DNA of 64,000 nt from Gulosibacter sp. 10 (GCF_900163695.1 NZ_FUIC01000035.1:45554-109553), one strand, 5' to 3'; positions 17,658 to 26,679 are shown, counted from the stretch's first letter. Numbers and translations are program-made. Notes: a model not told the origin generated them from the sequence alone.

Positions 17658-19253
17658 ATGGCCGACACCCGACGCAACGACGCTGAGCCTCCCACCAAGC
17701 GCCCTCAGCCCGAGCCGATGCCGAACCCCATCCCCGATCCACACCCCGGGCTCATCCCCGGCATCGGCGTCGAGCAGACGGCCACGAGGTTCCCCACCAA
17801 CACCGCCGTGTTCGTCGGCGCGATCGCCGTGACGCTCGGCGTCATCGTCTGGGCGTTCATCACGCCGGACAGCCTGCAGACCGCCGGCACCGTGTCGCTC
17901 GCCTGGGTCACCGAGAACTTCGGCTGGCTGTTCGGCGGCCTCGCGATCGCCATCGCCGTCTTCATGCTCTACGTGGGCTACGGCCGCATGGGCGGCATCC
18001 GCCTCGGCGCCGACGACGAGAAGCCCGAGTTCTCCACCGCCTCGTGGATCTCGATGCTCTTCGCCGCGGGCCTCGGCATCGGGCTCCTGTTCTACGGGCC
18101 GCTCGAACCGCTCACGTACTTCAACACGCCCTCGCCGAGCCAGTCGGTCGAAGGCGGCACGCAGGCGGCGGTGCTGCCCGCGATGGCGCAGTCCACCCTG
18201 CACTGGGGCCCGCTCGCGTGGGTGTTCTACGCCCTCGTCGGCGGCGCGATCGCCTACAACTCCTACCGCCGCGGCCGCGCCCCGCTCATCTCGGCGCTCT
18301 TCGAGCCCGTCTTCCCCGGCTCCACCAACCGCGTGCTCGGGCGCATCATCGACTTCAGCGCGATCCTCGTGACCCTCTTCGGCACCGCCGTGTCGCTCGG
18401 CATCGGCGCGCTGCAGATCCAGAGCGGGTTCACGCTCGTCTCGGGCATCGACATCGAGGGCAACATGTTCCTCATCGGCGCGATCGCCCTGCTCACCTCG
18501 CTGTTCATCGCCTCGGCGGTCTCAGGCGTCAAGCGCGGCATCCGCATGCTCTCGAACACGAACATGATCCTCACCGGCGCCCTCGCGCTGTTCGTGCTCG
18601 TCGTCGGCCCGACGGTCTTCATCCTCAACCTCATGCCCACGACCCTGGTCGAGTTCGTGCAGCAGCTCGGCGCGATGCTCACGCTCAACGCCAACGACGG
18701 CGAGGACGCGGTCGAGTTCCTCGGCGCCTGGACCACCTACTACTGGGCCTGGTGGGTGTCGTGGACGCCCTTCGTCGGCATGTTCATCGCGAAGATCTCC
18801 CGCGGCCGCACCCTGCGCGAGTTCGTGACCACCGTGGTCGTCGTGCCCTCCGCGATCGTCATCGCCTGGTTCGTGGTCTACGGCGGCACCGCGATCTTCA
18901 TGTCCCTCGACGGCATCGACCTCCAGCTCGGCGGCACGAGCGAGGAGGTGATGTTCCGGCTGCTCGAGAACCTGCCCCTGGGCGCCATCACCTCGGTGAT
19001 CGCGATGATCGCCGTGGTCGTGTTCTTCATCACCGCCGCCGACTCCGCCTCGATCGTCATGGCCTCGATGTCGCAGTCGGGCCGCCCCGAGCCGTCCAAG
19101 TGGGTGACGATCACCTGGGGTCTGATGCTCGGCACCATCGCCGTGGCGCTGCTGCTCGCGGGCGGGCAGGATGCGCTCAGCGGCCTGCAGTCGCTCATGG
19201 TCGTCTCGGCGCTGCCGTTCGCCTTCGTAGTGATGGGCATCATGGTCTCGTGA
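17658..19253 (+). CDS. BCCT-family transporter, cut short by an in-frame TGA
   Basis: BCCT proteins take up glycine betaine, choline or carnitine with Na+ or H+. The 531-residue product has a Pro-rich cytoplasmic N-terminus (about 1-40), about twelve membrane segments, and the BCCT signature WTTYYWAWWVSWTPFVG at about residue 358. The frame stops at TGA (19251-19253) right after the last membrane segment (VVMGIMVS). It then continues in the same frame with LKDLRTDPYIIRHKYARAA, the normal start of a BCCT tail. The missing codon is probably TGG. The product may still transport but lacks its regulatory tail. Confidence 0.85.
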   Translation: MADTRRNDAEPPTKRPQPEPMPNPIPDPHPGLIPGIGVEQTATRFPTNTAVFVGAIAVTLGVIVWAFITPDSLQTAGTVSLAWVTENFGWLFGGLAIAIAVFMLYVGYGRMGGIRLGADDEKPEFSTASWISMLFAAGLGIGLLFYGPLEPLTYFNTPSPSQSVEGGTQAAVLPAMAQSTLHWGPLAWVFYALVGGAIAYNSYRRGRAPLISALFEPVFPGSTNRVLGRIIDFSAILVTLFGTAVSLGIGALQIQSGFTLVSGIDIEGNMFLIGAIALLTSLFIASAVSGVKRGIRMLSNTNMILTGALALFVLVVGPTVFILNLMPTTLVEFVQQLGAMLTLNANDGEDAVEFLGAWTTYYWAWWVSWTPFVGMFIAKISRGRTLREFVTTVVVVPSAIVIAWFVVYGGTAIFMSLDGIDLQLGGTSEEVMFRLLENLPLGAITSVIAMIAVVVFFITAADSASIVMASMSQSGRPEPSKWVTITWGLMLGTIAVALLLAGGQDALSGLQSLMVVSALPFAFVVMGIMVS

Positions 19254-19823
19254 CTGAAGGACCTCCGGACGGATCCGTACATCATCCGCCACAAGTACGC
19301 CCGGGCGGCCATCGCCCAGGGCGTGCGCCGAGGCATCGACGAGTACGGCGACGACTTCGTGTTCGGCGCGAACGCGGTGCCCGCCGACGAGGGCGCCGGC
19401 GCCGACTTCGACAGCGAGGACCCGGCGCTCACCGAGTGGTACGTGGACGCGACCACGCAGCCGATCGCGAAGGTCACCGCCGAGGACGTGCACCGCACGC
19501 TCGAGCCCGGACGCATCCAGCCGCGGGGCGAGAACCTGCCCGAGCGCGCCGCGTCGGGCGAGGCCTCGCTCACGGTCGGCGAGAAGCTCGCGAAGGAGTC
19601 GCTCGAGATGGCCGATGAGCACCCCGCCGACAGCCCGAACATCACCGATGCGCTCGCGGCCGATGCCTCGGAGGCGGACACGAGGACCGACGCCGCGACC
19701 GGCGGCGCGGTCAGGGCCGATTCCGGTGCGGACGAGACGGGCGCGGAGGGGTCAGGCACGGATGTGTCGGGCACGGACGACTCCGGTTCCGACGACGGCT
19801 CCGGGGAAGGGCGCGGCCGCTGA
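19254..19823 (+). pseudogene. Detached C-terminal tail of the BCCT transporter
   Basis: This 189-codon stretch is in the same frame as the transporter above and encodes the hydrophilic tail expected after membrane segment 12: LKDLRTDPYIIRHKYARAAI, then RRGIDEYGDDFVFG and a long acidic, Ser/Thr/Asp-rich end. It has no start with a good ribosome site. It is read only if the TGA is suppressed, or if the TGA is a sequencing error. Confidence 0.75.
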
Positions 19824-19828
19824 GGGCG

Positions 19829-19870
19829 GCCCGGGGCCGCGTTCGCACGCTGCCGAGCGTGGCCCCGGGC
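19829..19870. terminator. Two-tier hairpin, probable terminator
   Basis: GCCCGGGGCC (19829-19838) pairs with 19861-19870, and inside it ACGCT (19847-19851) pairs with AGCGT (19856-19860). It lies between the convergent transporter tail and methylase gene. Just after it, two near-identical segments beginning GCCTGGACGCGGC occur at about 19890 and 19926. Confidence 0.6.
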
Positions 19871-19948
19871 CGGCCGGAGTGCCCTGGGGGCCTGGACGCG
19901 GCCCGGGAAGGCTACCGGTCGGAACGCCTGGACGCGGCGCCGGAAAGC

Positions 19949-21064
19949 CTACCGGGCGCGTCGGGTCGACGCGGTGACGGTGAACTTCGCGGTGCGGTCG
20001 AGCTGCCGGGTGGGGCCGACGATGCGCTCGAGGTGCTCGCGGTGCCGCAGGTGCGAGTTGAAGACGGTGTAGAGCGTGCCGCCGTCCCGCAGCATCCCCG
20101 CGGCGCCGCGGAAGAGCTCGTTGGCGAGCCCGGGGTCGACGTCCCGGCCGTCGTGGAACGGCGGATTGCACAGCACGACATCCGCGCTCTCGTCCGCGAC
20201 GCCCTCGCCGGCGTTCCCGCGGACCACCTCGATCTCCAGGCCGTTCGCGCGCGCAGTCGCGGCGGCGGACGCGCACGCCCACCACGACCGGTCGGCGGCG
20301 ATGACCGTCGCGTTCGGCAGGGCCCGCTTGGCCGCCGACGCGAGCAGGCCGGTGCCGCAGCCGAGATCGACGAAGGTGCGATCATCCGCGAGCGCGGCGG
20401 GAGACGCGCCGGCATCCGAGCCGCCGAGGGCCGCATCCGGGAACTCCGCGCCGAGCGCCCCGAGCAGGGCCCTCGTCCCGATGTCGATGCCGGCGCCGCC
20501 GAAGACGCCGCCGCGGGCGGCCACCGCGAGCCCGAAGTCCTCGACCCTGGCGATCTGCGGGAAGTTCGGCTCGCCCGCCGGCGATCGGCGCGAGAGATCC
20601 GGCGCCGGATCCGTCGCGACGAGCGCCCGGGACTTGCGCAGGCCTCGCGTGCCGCGCACCGAGGCGAAGGAGGCGCCGAGCGCGTCGTTCATCGAGCGCA
20701 CGAGATGCCGCTCCCGGGCCCCGAGGATCACTCGCACCTCGGCATCCGCCGCGAGCGCCGCGGATTCGGCGAGGTCCTCGATCTCGAGCAGGGCCTTGGG
20801 CAGGCGGCCGAGCACCAGTCGCACGCCGTCGAACAGACCGTTGCCGGGATCCGCCTCGACGGCGCCCTCGGGCAGCGGCCCGCGGAGCCCGGCGTCGGCG
20901 AAGACGCGCACCTCCTCGGCGCCGAGCGCGAGCAGCGCCGGGGCGAGCCCCGCCTCGGGGTCGTCGATCACCGCGACGGTCTCGGGGATGCCGCCCGTCG
21001 CGAGCGCCTCCGCGAGGACGACGTCGATGACCGGGTCCTCGTGCAGGCGGACCCGCTCGGTCAC
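19949..21064 (-). CDS. RsmC/RlmG-like rRNA guanine-N2-methyltransferase
   Basis: The 371-residue protein has a degenerate N-terminal methylase-like half and a functional C-terminal half with the SAM motif VDLGCGTGLLASAAK (about residue 230) and the catalytic NPPFHDG (about 300). This two-domain layout is that of RsmC (16S m2G1207) and RlmG (23S m2G1835). Which base is modified cannot be decided here. The GTG start at 21064 overlaps the stop of the upstream gene as GTGA, so the two are coupled. Confidence 0.8.
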   Translation of the reverse strand: MTERVRLHEDPVIDVVLAEALATGGIPETVAVIDDPEAGLAPALLALGAEEVRVFADAGLRGPLPEGAVEADPGNGLFDGVRLVLGRLPKALLEIEDLAESAALAADAEVRVILGARERHLVRSMNDALGASFASVRGTRGLRKSRALVATDPAPDLSRRSPAGEPNFPQIARVEDFGLAVAARGGVFGGAGIDIGTRALLGALGAEFPDAALGGSDAGASPAALADDRTFVDLGCGTGLLASAAKRALPNATVIAADRSWWACASAAATARANGLEIEVVRGNAGEGVADESADVVLCNPPFHDGRDVDPGLANELFRGAAGMLRDGGTLYTVFNSHLRHREHLERIVGPTRQLDRTAKFTVTASTRRAR

Positions 21065-21495
21065 GCGATCGTCTCGGGCTCTGCCTCGGGTTCGTCGTCC
21101 AGGTTGAAGAAGCGTCCGCTCAGGCTGTCGACCGAGAGTTCCACGAACACCTGCTTGACGGTGGGCACGAGCGGCTTCAGATCGAGCTGCTCCGCGTACT
21201 CCTGCTCCTCGCCCTTGTCGAGCACGCGGGCGCTGCACCGGGCAACGACGCTCCAGGCGGTGTCCTCGGTGACCTCGTCGATCTCGAAGATGATCTCCTT
21301 GGCCGCCACCGTTCCGACGAGCTTCGTGCCGGGAGCGGTGCGGAACACGATCCTGTGCCCGTCGCTCCAGTAGTTCACGGGGAAGACCTCCGTGATCTCG
21401 CCGATGCGCTCGACCAGTCGGCCGAGGCTCTGCCCGCTCAGCAGACCGCGTGCGCGGGCCTCATCCAATTCCACAACCGGGCCGTTCTCTGTCAT
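21061..21495 (-). CDS. Pyridoxamine 5'-phosphate oxidase-like flavin protein
   Basis: The 144-residue protein looks like the split-barrel PPOX-like fold (Pyridox_ox_2 type): GRLVERIGEITEVFPVNYWSDGHRIVFRT near the N-terminus, GTVAAKEIIFEID, and WSVVARCSARVL. Members bind FMN or F420 and reduce varied substrates, so the reaction is unknown. The C-terminal tail is acidic. It is the first gene of a coupled pair with the RsmC-like methylase. Confidence 0.8.
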   Translation of the reverse strand: MTENGPVVELDEARARGLLSGQSLGRLVERIGEITEVFPVNYWSDGHRIVFRTAPGTKLVGTVAAKEIIFEIDEVTEDTAWSVVARCSARVLDKGEEQEYAEQLDLKPLVPTVKQVFVELSVDSLSGRFFNLDDEPEAEPETIA

Positions 21496-21585
21496 GGTCC
21501 AATCGTCTCACGCGAGGCTGAGCACGGGAGGCGAGAACGGCCGCGCGAACACCGCCTTTTCAGGGCCGCGTGCCACCATACGGCC

Positions 21586-22083
21586 ATGCGCGCAAGCAGT
21601 TCATTCCGGATCGACGTGTGGGATGCGAACGGCCGCACCCCCGATTTCGAGACCGGCACGCCGTTGGCCGGGTATTTCATCCGCCGCGTGTTCGAGGAGC
21701 TCGCGGATGCGCCCGAGGCCGAGGGCGTCATCCTCGGCACGAGCCAGGTGCTCATGGTGAGCGCCTTCGACGCCGAGAGCGGCTCCGGCACGTACGTCGC
21801 CATCGACTCCTTCGAGGGCGAGATCGGCGGGCGGCAGGGCTCCATCAGCTTCTGGCACACCTCCACCGCCGACCACGGCGCGTTCCTCGCCGCGGAGGCG
21901 CAGCTCAAAGTCGTCCCCGGCTCGGGCACGGGGCAGCTCGCCGGCGCACGGGGATGGGGCCGCATCCTCAACCGCGGCGAGGCGGAGGTGCTCGAGCTCA
22001 CCCTCGAGTTCGCGGACGAGCAGGATGCGGAGGACGCCGAGGTCGACATCGCGATCGGCAAGCTCGAGCCGCCGCACGGCTGA
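21586..22083 (+). CDS. DUF3224-like beta-barrel protein
   Basis: The 165-residue soluble protein has SGTYVAIDSFEGEIGGRQGS and the C-terminal VVPGSGTGQLAGARGWG, which resemble DUF3224 proteins (allene-oxide-cyclase-like barrels of unknown role). The C-terminus is acidic. The ATG at 21586 was chosen; the frame is open upstream but overlaps the divergent gene. I see no signal peptide. Family assignment is from memory of the motif and is moderate. Confidence 0.6.
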   Translation: MRASSSFRIDVWDANGRTPDFETGTPLAGYFIRRVFEELADAPEAEGVILGTSQVLMVSAFDAESGSGTYVAIDSFEGEIGGRQGSISFWHTSTADHGAFLAAEAQLKVVPGSGTGQLAGARGWGRILNRGEAEVLELTLEFADEQDAEDAEVDIAIGKLEPPHG

Positions 22084-22222
22084 GCGCTCGCGCCGGATCG
22101 AGTCTGAACTCCGGTTAACGCGAGCCAGTAGCATGGGACGAGTGCCCGGCGCGCCCTCGACGCGCCCGGCCGGCAAGCGACATCGGCCCCACGGCCAAGC
22201 CCAGGCAAGTTATGGAGTATTC

Positions 22223-23452
22223 GTGAAGATTGCAATTCTCGGCGGCGATGGTTTCTGCGGTTGGCCCACCGCGCTGCACCTGTCGAACGTCGGCCACGAC
22301 GTGGTCATCGTCGACAACCTCTCGCGCCGCCGCATCGACGTGGAGCTGGGCGCCAAGTCGCTCACGCCGATCGCACCCATCGAGGAGCGCATCGCCGCGT
22401 GGGAAGAGGTGTCGGGCAAGCGCATCGGCTTCGCGAACATCGACGTGGCCCAGGAGTACGACCGGCTGCTGCGGTTCATCGCGGACGAGCAGCTCGACGC
22501 GATCGTGCACTTCGCCGAGCAGCGCGCCGCGCCGTACTCGATGAAGAACTCGGCCACCAAGCGCTACACGATCGACAACAACGTGAACGCGACCGGCAAC
22601 GTGCTCACCGCCATCGTCGAGTCGGGCCGCGACGTGCACCTCGTGCACCTCGGCACCATGGGCGTCTACGGCTACGGCACCGCCGGCATGAAGATCCCCG
22701 AGGGCTACCTCGACATCGAGGTCGTGGCGGATGAGGACGGGGACGGCAACCCGACCGAGCCGCACCGCGTGCAGCAGCAGATCCTCTACCCCACCAACCC
22801 CGGCTCGGTGTACCACCTCACCAAGGTGCTCGACCAGAACCTCTTCGCCTACTACGCGAAGAACGACCGCCTGCGCATCACCGACCTGCACCAGGGCATC
22901 GTGTGGGGCACCAACACGCGCGAGACCTCGCTCGACGAGCGCCTCATCAACCGCTTCGACTACGACGGCGACTACGGCACCGTCCTCAACCGCTTCCTCA
23001 TGCAGGCCGCGGTGGGCTACCCCCTCACCGTGCACGGCACGGGCGGCCAGACGCGCGCGTTCATCCACATCCAGGACACCGTGCGATGCATCCAGATCGC
23101 GCTCGAGAACCCGCCCGCGGCCGGCGAGCGCGTGAAGATCTTCAACCAGATGACCGAGACGCACCGCGTGCGCGACCTCGCGGAGCTGCTCGCGAAGATC
23201 GCGGACGCCGAGGTCGAGAACGTGCCGAACCCGCGCAACGAGGCGGCCGAGAACGAGCTGCACGTGCGCAACGACACCTTCCTCGACCTCGGCCTCAACC
23301 CGACCAGGCTCGAGGAGGGGCTGCTGCTCGAGGTCACGGAGATCGCGCGCAAGTACGCCGACCGCGCCGACCTGGGCAAGATCCCCGCGACGTCGCTGTG
23401 GACCGACAAGCAGCAGGCGGGCGTGCCCAGCTCGGCGGCACCGGTCGCCTAG
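22223..23452 (+). CDS. sqdB: UDP-sulfoquinovose synthase-like epimerase
   Basis: The 409-residue SDR enzyme has the NAD site GGDGFCGWPTALHL at the N-terminus and the catalytic YHLTK. It shares long stretches with SQD1/SqdB: HLGTMGVYGYG, TDLHQGIVWG, RFLMQAAVGYPLTVHG and GGQTRAFIHIQDTV. SqdB turns UDP-glucose plus sulfite into UDP-sulfoquinovose, the head group of sulfolipid. It is followed after nine bases by an SqdX-like glycosyltransferase, which supports the role. GTG at 22223 follows GGAG. SQDG is unusual in this group, so lipid analysis would be needed to confirm. Confidence 0.85.
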   Translation: MKIAILGGDGFCGWPTALHLSNVGHDVVIVDNLSRRRIDVELGAKSLTPIAPIEERIAAWEEVSGKRIGFANIDVAQEYDRLLRFIADEQLDAIVHFAEQRAAPYSMKNSATKRYTIDNNVNATGNVLTAIVESGRDVHLVHLGTMGVYGYGTAGMKIPEGYLDIEVVADEDGDGNPTEPHRVQQQILYPTNPGSVYHLTKVLDQNLFAYYAKNDRLRITDLHQGIVWGTNTRETSLDERLINRFDYDGDYGTVLNRFLMQAAVGYPLTVHGTGGQTRAFIHIQDTVRCIQIALENPPAAGERVKIFNQMTETHRVRDLAELLAKIADAEVENVPNPRNEAAENELHVRNDTFLDLGLNPTRLEEGLLLEVTEIARKYADRADLGKIPATSLWTDKQQAGVPSSAAPVA

Positions 23453-23461
23453 TCCGACGCC

Positions 23462-24703
23462 ATGCGGATCGCGCTGTTCACCGAGGTATTCCTTCCGAAG
23501 ATCGACGGGGTCGTGACCCGCATCCTGCGCACCCTCGAGCAGCTCGACGCGCTCGGGCACGAGGTGCTCGTGTTCGCGCCCGGCGACCCGCCCACCAACT
23601 TCGCCGGTGCGCGGGTCGTCCGGGTCAACTCGGTGGCGATGCGGCCCTGGTACCCCGAGCTCAAGCTCGGGCTGCCGACGCCGAACATCGCGCGCGAGGT
23701 CGAGGAGTTCGCGCCGCACGTCGTGCACCTCGTCAACCCGGTGGTGCTCGCCGCCTACGGGGCGCTGTCGGCCGCGCGGCGGGACCTGCCGATGCTCGCC
23801 TCCTTCCACACGGACACGCCGCAGTACGCGGATGCGCTCGGGCTCGCGCCCATCCGCCGCGCCGGCACGAAGTACCTGCGCGACGTCCACAACCTCGCGG
23901 AGGTGAACCTCTGCACCTCCCCGCAGATGGTGGCACGCGCGGAGCAGATCGGCATCGAGCGCGTGGACCTGTGGCCGAAGGCCATCGACACCCAGACCTA
24001 TCGGCCCGACCGCGCCTCCGAGGAGATGCGCGCGCGGCTCACCGACGGGCATCCGGAGGACAGGCTCATGATCTACGTGGGCCGCATCTCCAAGGAGAAG
24101 AACCTGCGGGCGCTGCTGCCGCAGATCCGCGCGCTGCAGTCGCGGGGGGTGCGGCTCGCGATGGTCGGCTCGGGGCCGGACCGCGAGCAGCTCGAGCAGG
24201 AGTTCGCGGGTACGAACACGGTGTTCACTGGCTACATGTCGGGGGATGCGCTGGCCTCGGCCTTCGCGTCCGCGGACGTGTTCGCGTTCCCCTCCACCAC
24301 CGAGACGCTCGGCCTCGTGGCGCTCGAGTCGATGGCCTCGCAGGTGCCCGTGGTGGGCGCTCGCGCGGGCGGCATCCCCTTCGCCGTCACCGAGGGCCGC
24401 TCCGGATTCCTGTTCGACCCGGATTCCGAGTCGGAGTTCACGGAGGCGCTCTCGCGGCTGCTCTTCGACGACGAGCTGCGCGTGCGGATGGGCGAGGAGG
24501 CGCGCGCAGAGGCGCTCGAGAGCTCCTGGCGCTCGGCCACGAGCCGCCTGGTGGAGCACTACGAGCGCGCGATCGACGCCCACTGGGCCCGATCCCACTC
24601 GCTCGCCTCGTACTCGCTGCTGATGCGGCTGTTCGGCAAGCCCATCCCCCGGCCCAAGGACCTGCCGCCGCGGCTCACGGACGGGGTGCCGGGCAACCTC
24701 TGA
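23462..24703 (+). CDS. sqdX: SqdX/SQD2-like sulfoquinovosyl transferase (GT4)
   Basis: The 413-residue GT-B glycosyltransferase opens MRIALFTEVFLPKIDGVVTR and has the acceptor-side SFHTDTPQYA, the sugar-nucleotide half YVGRISKEKNLRALL (about residue 200) and the donor-binding E-x7-E region PSTTETLGLVALES. Related family-4 enzymes include SqdX and mannosyltransferases such as PimB/MgtA. Coupling to the sqdB-like gene favours transfer of sulfoquinovose to diacylglycerol at the membrane. A mannosyl transferase remains possible on its own. Confidence 0.8.
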   Translation: MRIALFTEVFLPKIDGVVTRILRTLEQLDALGHEVLVFAPGDPPTNFAGARVVRVNSVAMRPWYPELKLGLPTPNIAREVEEFAPHVVHLVNPVVLAAYGALSAARRDLPMLASFHTDTPQYADALGLAPIRRAGTKYLRDVHNLAEVNLCTSPQMVARAEQIGIERVDLWPKAIDTQTYRPDRASEEMRARLTDGHPEDRLMIYVGRISKEKNLRALLPQIRALQSRGVRLAMVGSGPDREQLEQEFAGTNTVFTGYMSGDALASAFASADVFAFPSTTETLGLVALESMASQVPVVGARAGGIPFAVTEGRSGFLFDPDSESEFTEALSRLLFDDELRVRMGEEARAEALESSWRSATSRLVEHYERAIDAHWARSHSLASYSLLMRLFGKPIPRPKDLPPRLTDGVPGNL

Positions 24704-24761
24704 GCGGGTCGCCTCGCACGGATGCGGGCTCCAGTCGCGGCCCCGGCCGGGCCGGCCGTGC

Positions 24762-24822
24762 ACAGATGCGTCGAAGTCTGCTGTTCCGGCCCGGCCATAA
24801 CGACGAACTGCGACGCATCTGT
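24762..24822. repeat. Type A palindrome, copy 1
   Basis: ACAGATGCGTCGAAGT (24762-24777) is inverted at 24807-24822 with one mismatch, around a 29-base centre. Read on the minus strand it is closely similar to copy 2 at 26619, including the centre word TTCGTCGTTATG. It lies between the convergent sqdX and membrane-protein genes. Confidence 0.75.
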
Positions 24823-24830
24823 CGCGGATC

Positions 24831-25418
24831 TCAGACCAGGCGGAGCATGTAGAGCAGTCCGAGCGCGGGGTAGACGCTCGCGATGATCGCGAATGCGCGA
24901 GCTCGGCCGCGTCGCGAGGACCCCTTCGGCTCCCGCGCGAACAGCACCCAGGCGAGGGCCGCAGCGAGGATCGCGGGGAACCGGCCGAAATGCAGGATGA
25001 AGAACGGGATGAACCCCTCCTCCCCGGTGCCCGGGTCGCTCCAGAGCACCGCCCCGAGTGCCAGGCCCACGACGACGGGGGCGAGGGACGCGATCATGCA
25101 CCACATGGCGCCGACGGGCCACCGGCCGTAGCGGGCGATGCGCTCCTCCTCGGCGCTCAGCGGTGGCGCGGCTGCGCCCCGCACGACCGCGTCCGGTGCT
25201 GCCCCATCCGGCACGCTCCCGCCTGTCGCGGCTGCGCCCGGTGCTGCCTCATCCGGCACGAACCCGTCCGACGTGGCCCCGCCCGACGCGGCCTCGCCTG
25301 GCACGGTCGCGTCCGGTGCTACCTCATCCGGCACGGTCGGGCCGCGTCCATCCGCGTCCCGCCCCGTCTGGCTCTGCGGATCACCGTGGGCCTCCGGCCG
25401 CCCCGCCGCTCCGTGCAC
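24831..25418 (-). CDS. Membrane protein with a Pro/Ala/Asp repeat N-terminus
   Basis: The first ~90 of 195 residues are low-complexity, with repeating phrases such as VPDEAAPGAA and VPDGAAPDAV. The matching DNA repeats a ~24-base unit near 25192, 25237 and 25312. The C-terminal half has three or four membrane segments and ends REPKGSSRRGRARAF...VYPALGLLY. That tail resembles the neighbours at 25491 and 26744, so these are probably paralogues. Function unknown. GTG at 25418 follows GGAGG at five bases. Confidence 0.6.
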   Translation of the reverse strand: MHGAAGRPEAHGDPQSQTGRDADGRGPTVPDEVAPDATVPGEAASGGATSDGFVPDEAAPGAAATGGSVPDGAAPDAVVRGAAAPPLSAEEERIARYGRWPVGAMWCMIASLAPVVVGLALGAVLWSDPGTGEEGFIPFFILHFGRFPAILAAALAWVLFAREPKGSSRRGRARAFAIIASVYPALGLLYMLRLV

Positions 25419-25490
25419 CTGCGCCTCCCCTGCTCGTGCCCGCAGCCTAACCGACCCACCCGCATCCGCGCGTCCCGCGGTCGAGTGCGC

Positions 25491-26282
25491 TCAGAGGACG
25501 CCGAGGAGCAGCACGGAGAGCTGCATCGCCGGGACGATCGAGGCCAGCACCGCACCGGCCACGGCCCATCCCCGTCGCCGCGAGCCCTTCGGCTGCTCCC
25601 GCGCGAACAGCCACGCGCACACCGCGTTGGCCCCGGTGGGCAAGACGAGGTACGGCGCCGCGACGACGAACATGAAGACGAAGAGCCCGAGGTCCCACCG
25701 CATCATGGCGGCGAGCCCGATGACGAAGCCCCAGGCCAGCGCGACGCACACGAACGATCCCGCCAGCGTCCCCATCGACGCGGATTTCGACGCCGCGCCG
25801 CGAGCCTCGACGTCGGAAAGCGCCTGTGCCGAGCCGGAGCCGCCATCCGGCTCTCGACTCGACGCTGCGTCCGACGTACCACTCGGCGCGATCTCCGAAA
25901 CCGCAGGCCTCGAGCCGTTGCCGGCCTCCAGCACCTGCCCCGGTTCGGCGTCGGATGGCATGGGACTCGTGTCGAGCCCGGCACCCGAGACCCCGGCCGA
26001 TTCGAGATCGGAACGCGCGCGCCCAGCGCTCGGTCCATCACCCGATACCTGGCTCGGTTCGGCGTCGGATAGCGCAGGGCTCATGTCCGCCCCACCGCTC
26101 GGCACCCGGATCGGCTCGTCGGCATCGGATAGCGCAGGACTCGTATCCGCCCCGTCGTCCGGTGCTCGAATCGGCGCTGCACCGGACGCCCGGCTCGGCA
26201 CGATCTCCGGAGGCACAGGGCCCGCGGCGCTGCCCTCCGGGTCCCGCGCCGGGCCGGCGGGGGGCTCGGCGTCGTCGTGCAT
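25491..26282 (-). CDS. Membrane protein with long acidic repeat N-terminus
   Basis: The 263-residue product has a ~150-residue disordered acidic head with repeats such as GADTSPALSDADEP, GADMSPALSDAEPS and LDTSPMPSDAEPG. About four membrane segments follow, with the signature FAREQPKGSRRRGWAV near residue 230, shared in altered form with the gene at 24831. The ATG at 26282 was chosen because the frame upstream runs through a palindrome and is unlikely to be coding. Function unknown; possibly membrane or wall associated. Confidence 0.55.
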   Translation of the reverse strand: MHDDAEPPAGPARDPEGSAAGPVPPEIVPSRASGAAPIRAPDDGADTSPALSDADEPIRVPSGGADMSPALSDAEPSQVSGDGPSAGRARSDLESAGVSGAGLDTSPMPSDAEPGQVLEAGNGSRPAVSEIAPSGTSDAASSREPDGGSGSAQALSDVEARGAASKSASMGTLAGSFVCVALAWGFVIGLAAMMRWDLGLFVFMFVVAAPYLVLPTGANAVCAWLFAREQPKGSRRRGWAVAGAVLASIVPAMQLSVLLLGVL

Positions 26283-26539
26283 GGGAACAGCGTATGCGGC
26301 GGTCGCCGGCCCCGCGTACGCCTGCGGACGCACCTCGCCGGGTCGCATAGTCTTCCGCTTCGTCCGCCAGTCCGCCTGCATGCCGACGGATGGCTGCGGC
26401 CGCATCCCTCGAGACCTGCTACGCCCTCGAGCGGGCGCTGAGCACCGGCCGAAGCGGCCCTGCCTCGTCGCCGAGCCGCCTGCCGCCGACGGGCGCTCTG
26501 CAGCCGTCCCTCTCACGGCCGTCCCCTCGTCCGCACCGA

Positions 26540-26577
26540 CAGATGGAAGAAGACCGTGCAGATGGAAGAAGACCGTG
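26540..26577 (+). repeat. Perfect 19-bp tandem duplication
   Basis: CAGATGGAAGAAGACCGTG occurs twice head to tail at 26540-26558 and 26559-26577, in the gene-free stretch between the divergent genes starting at 26282 and 26744. The rest of that 461-base stretch holds the type A palindrome at 26619 and no recognised gene. Confidence 0.8.
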
Positions 26578-26618
26578 GCCCGGCCTTGCTGCGCGAGGCC
26601 ATTCCCGCGTGCGCGCCC

Positions 26619-26679
26619 GCAGATGCGTCGCAGTTCGTCGTTATGCCCGGTTCGAAACCGCATTCTGCGACGCATCTGC
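26619..26679. repeat. Type A palindrome, copy 2
   Basis: GCAGATGCGTCGCAG (26619-26633) is exactly inverted at 26665-26679, with a 31-base centre containing an inner stem GGTT-CGA-AACC. It lies upstream of the gene at 26744 and upstream of the divergent gene at 26282, so this copy is not placed as a terminator. Confidence 0.75.
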
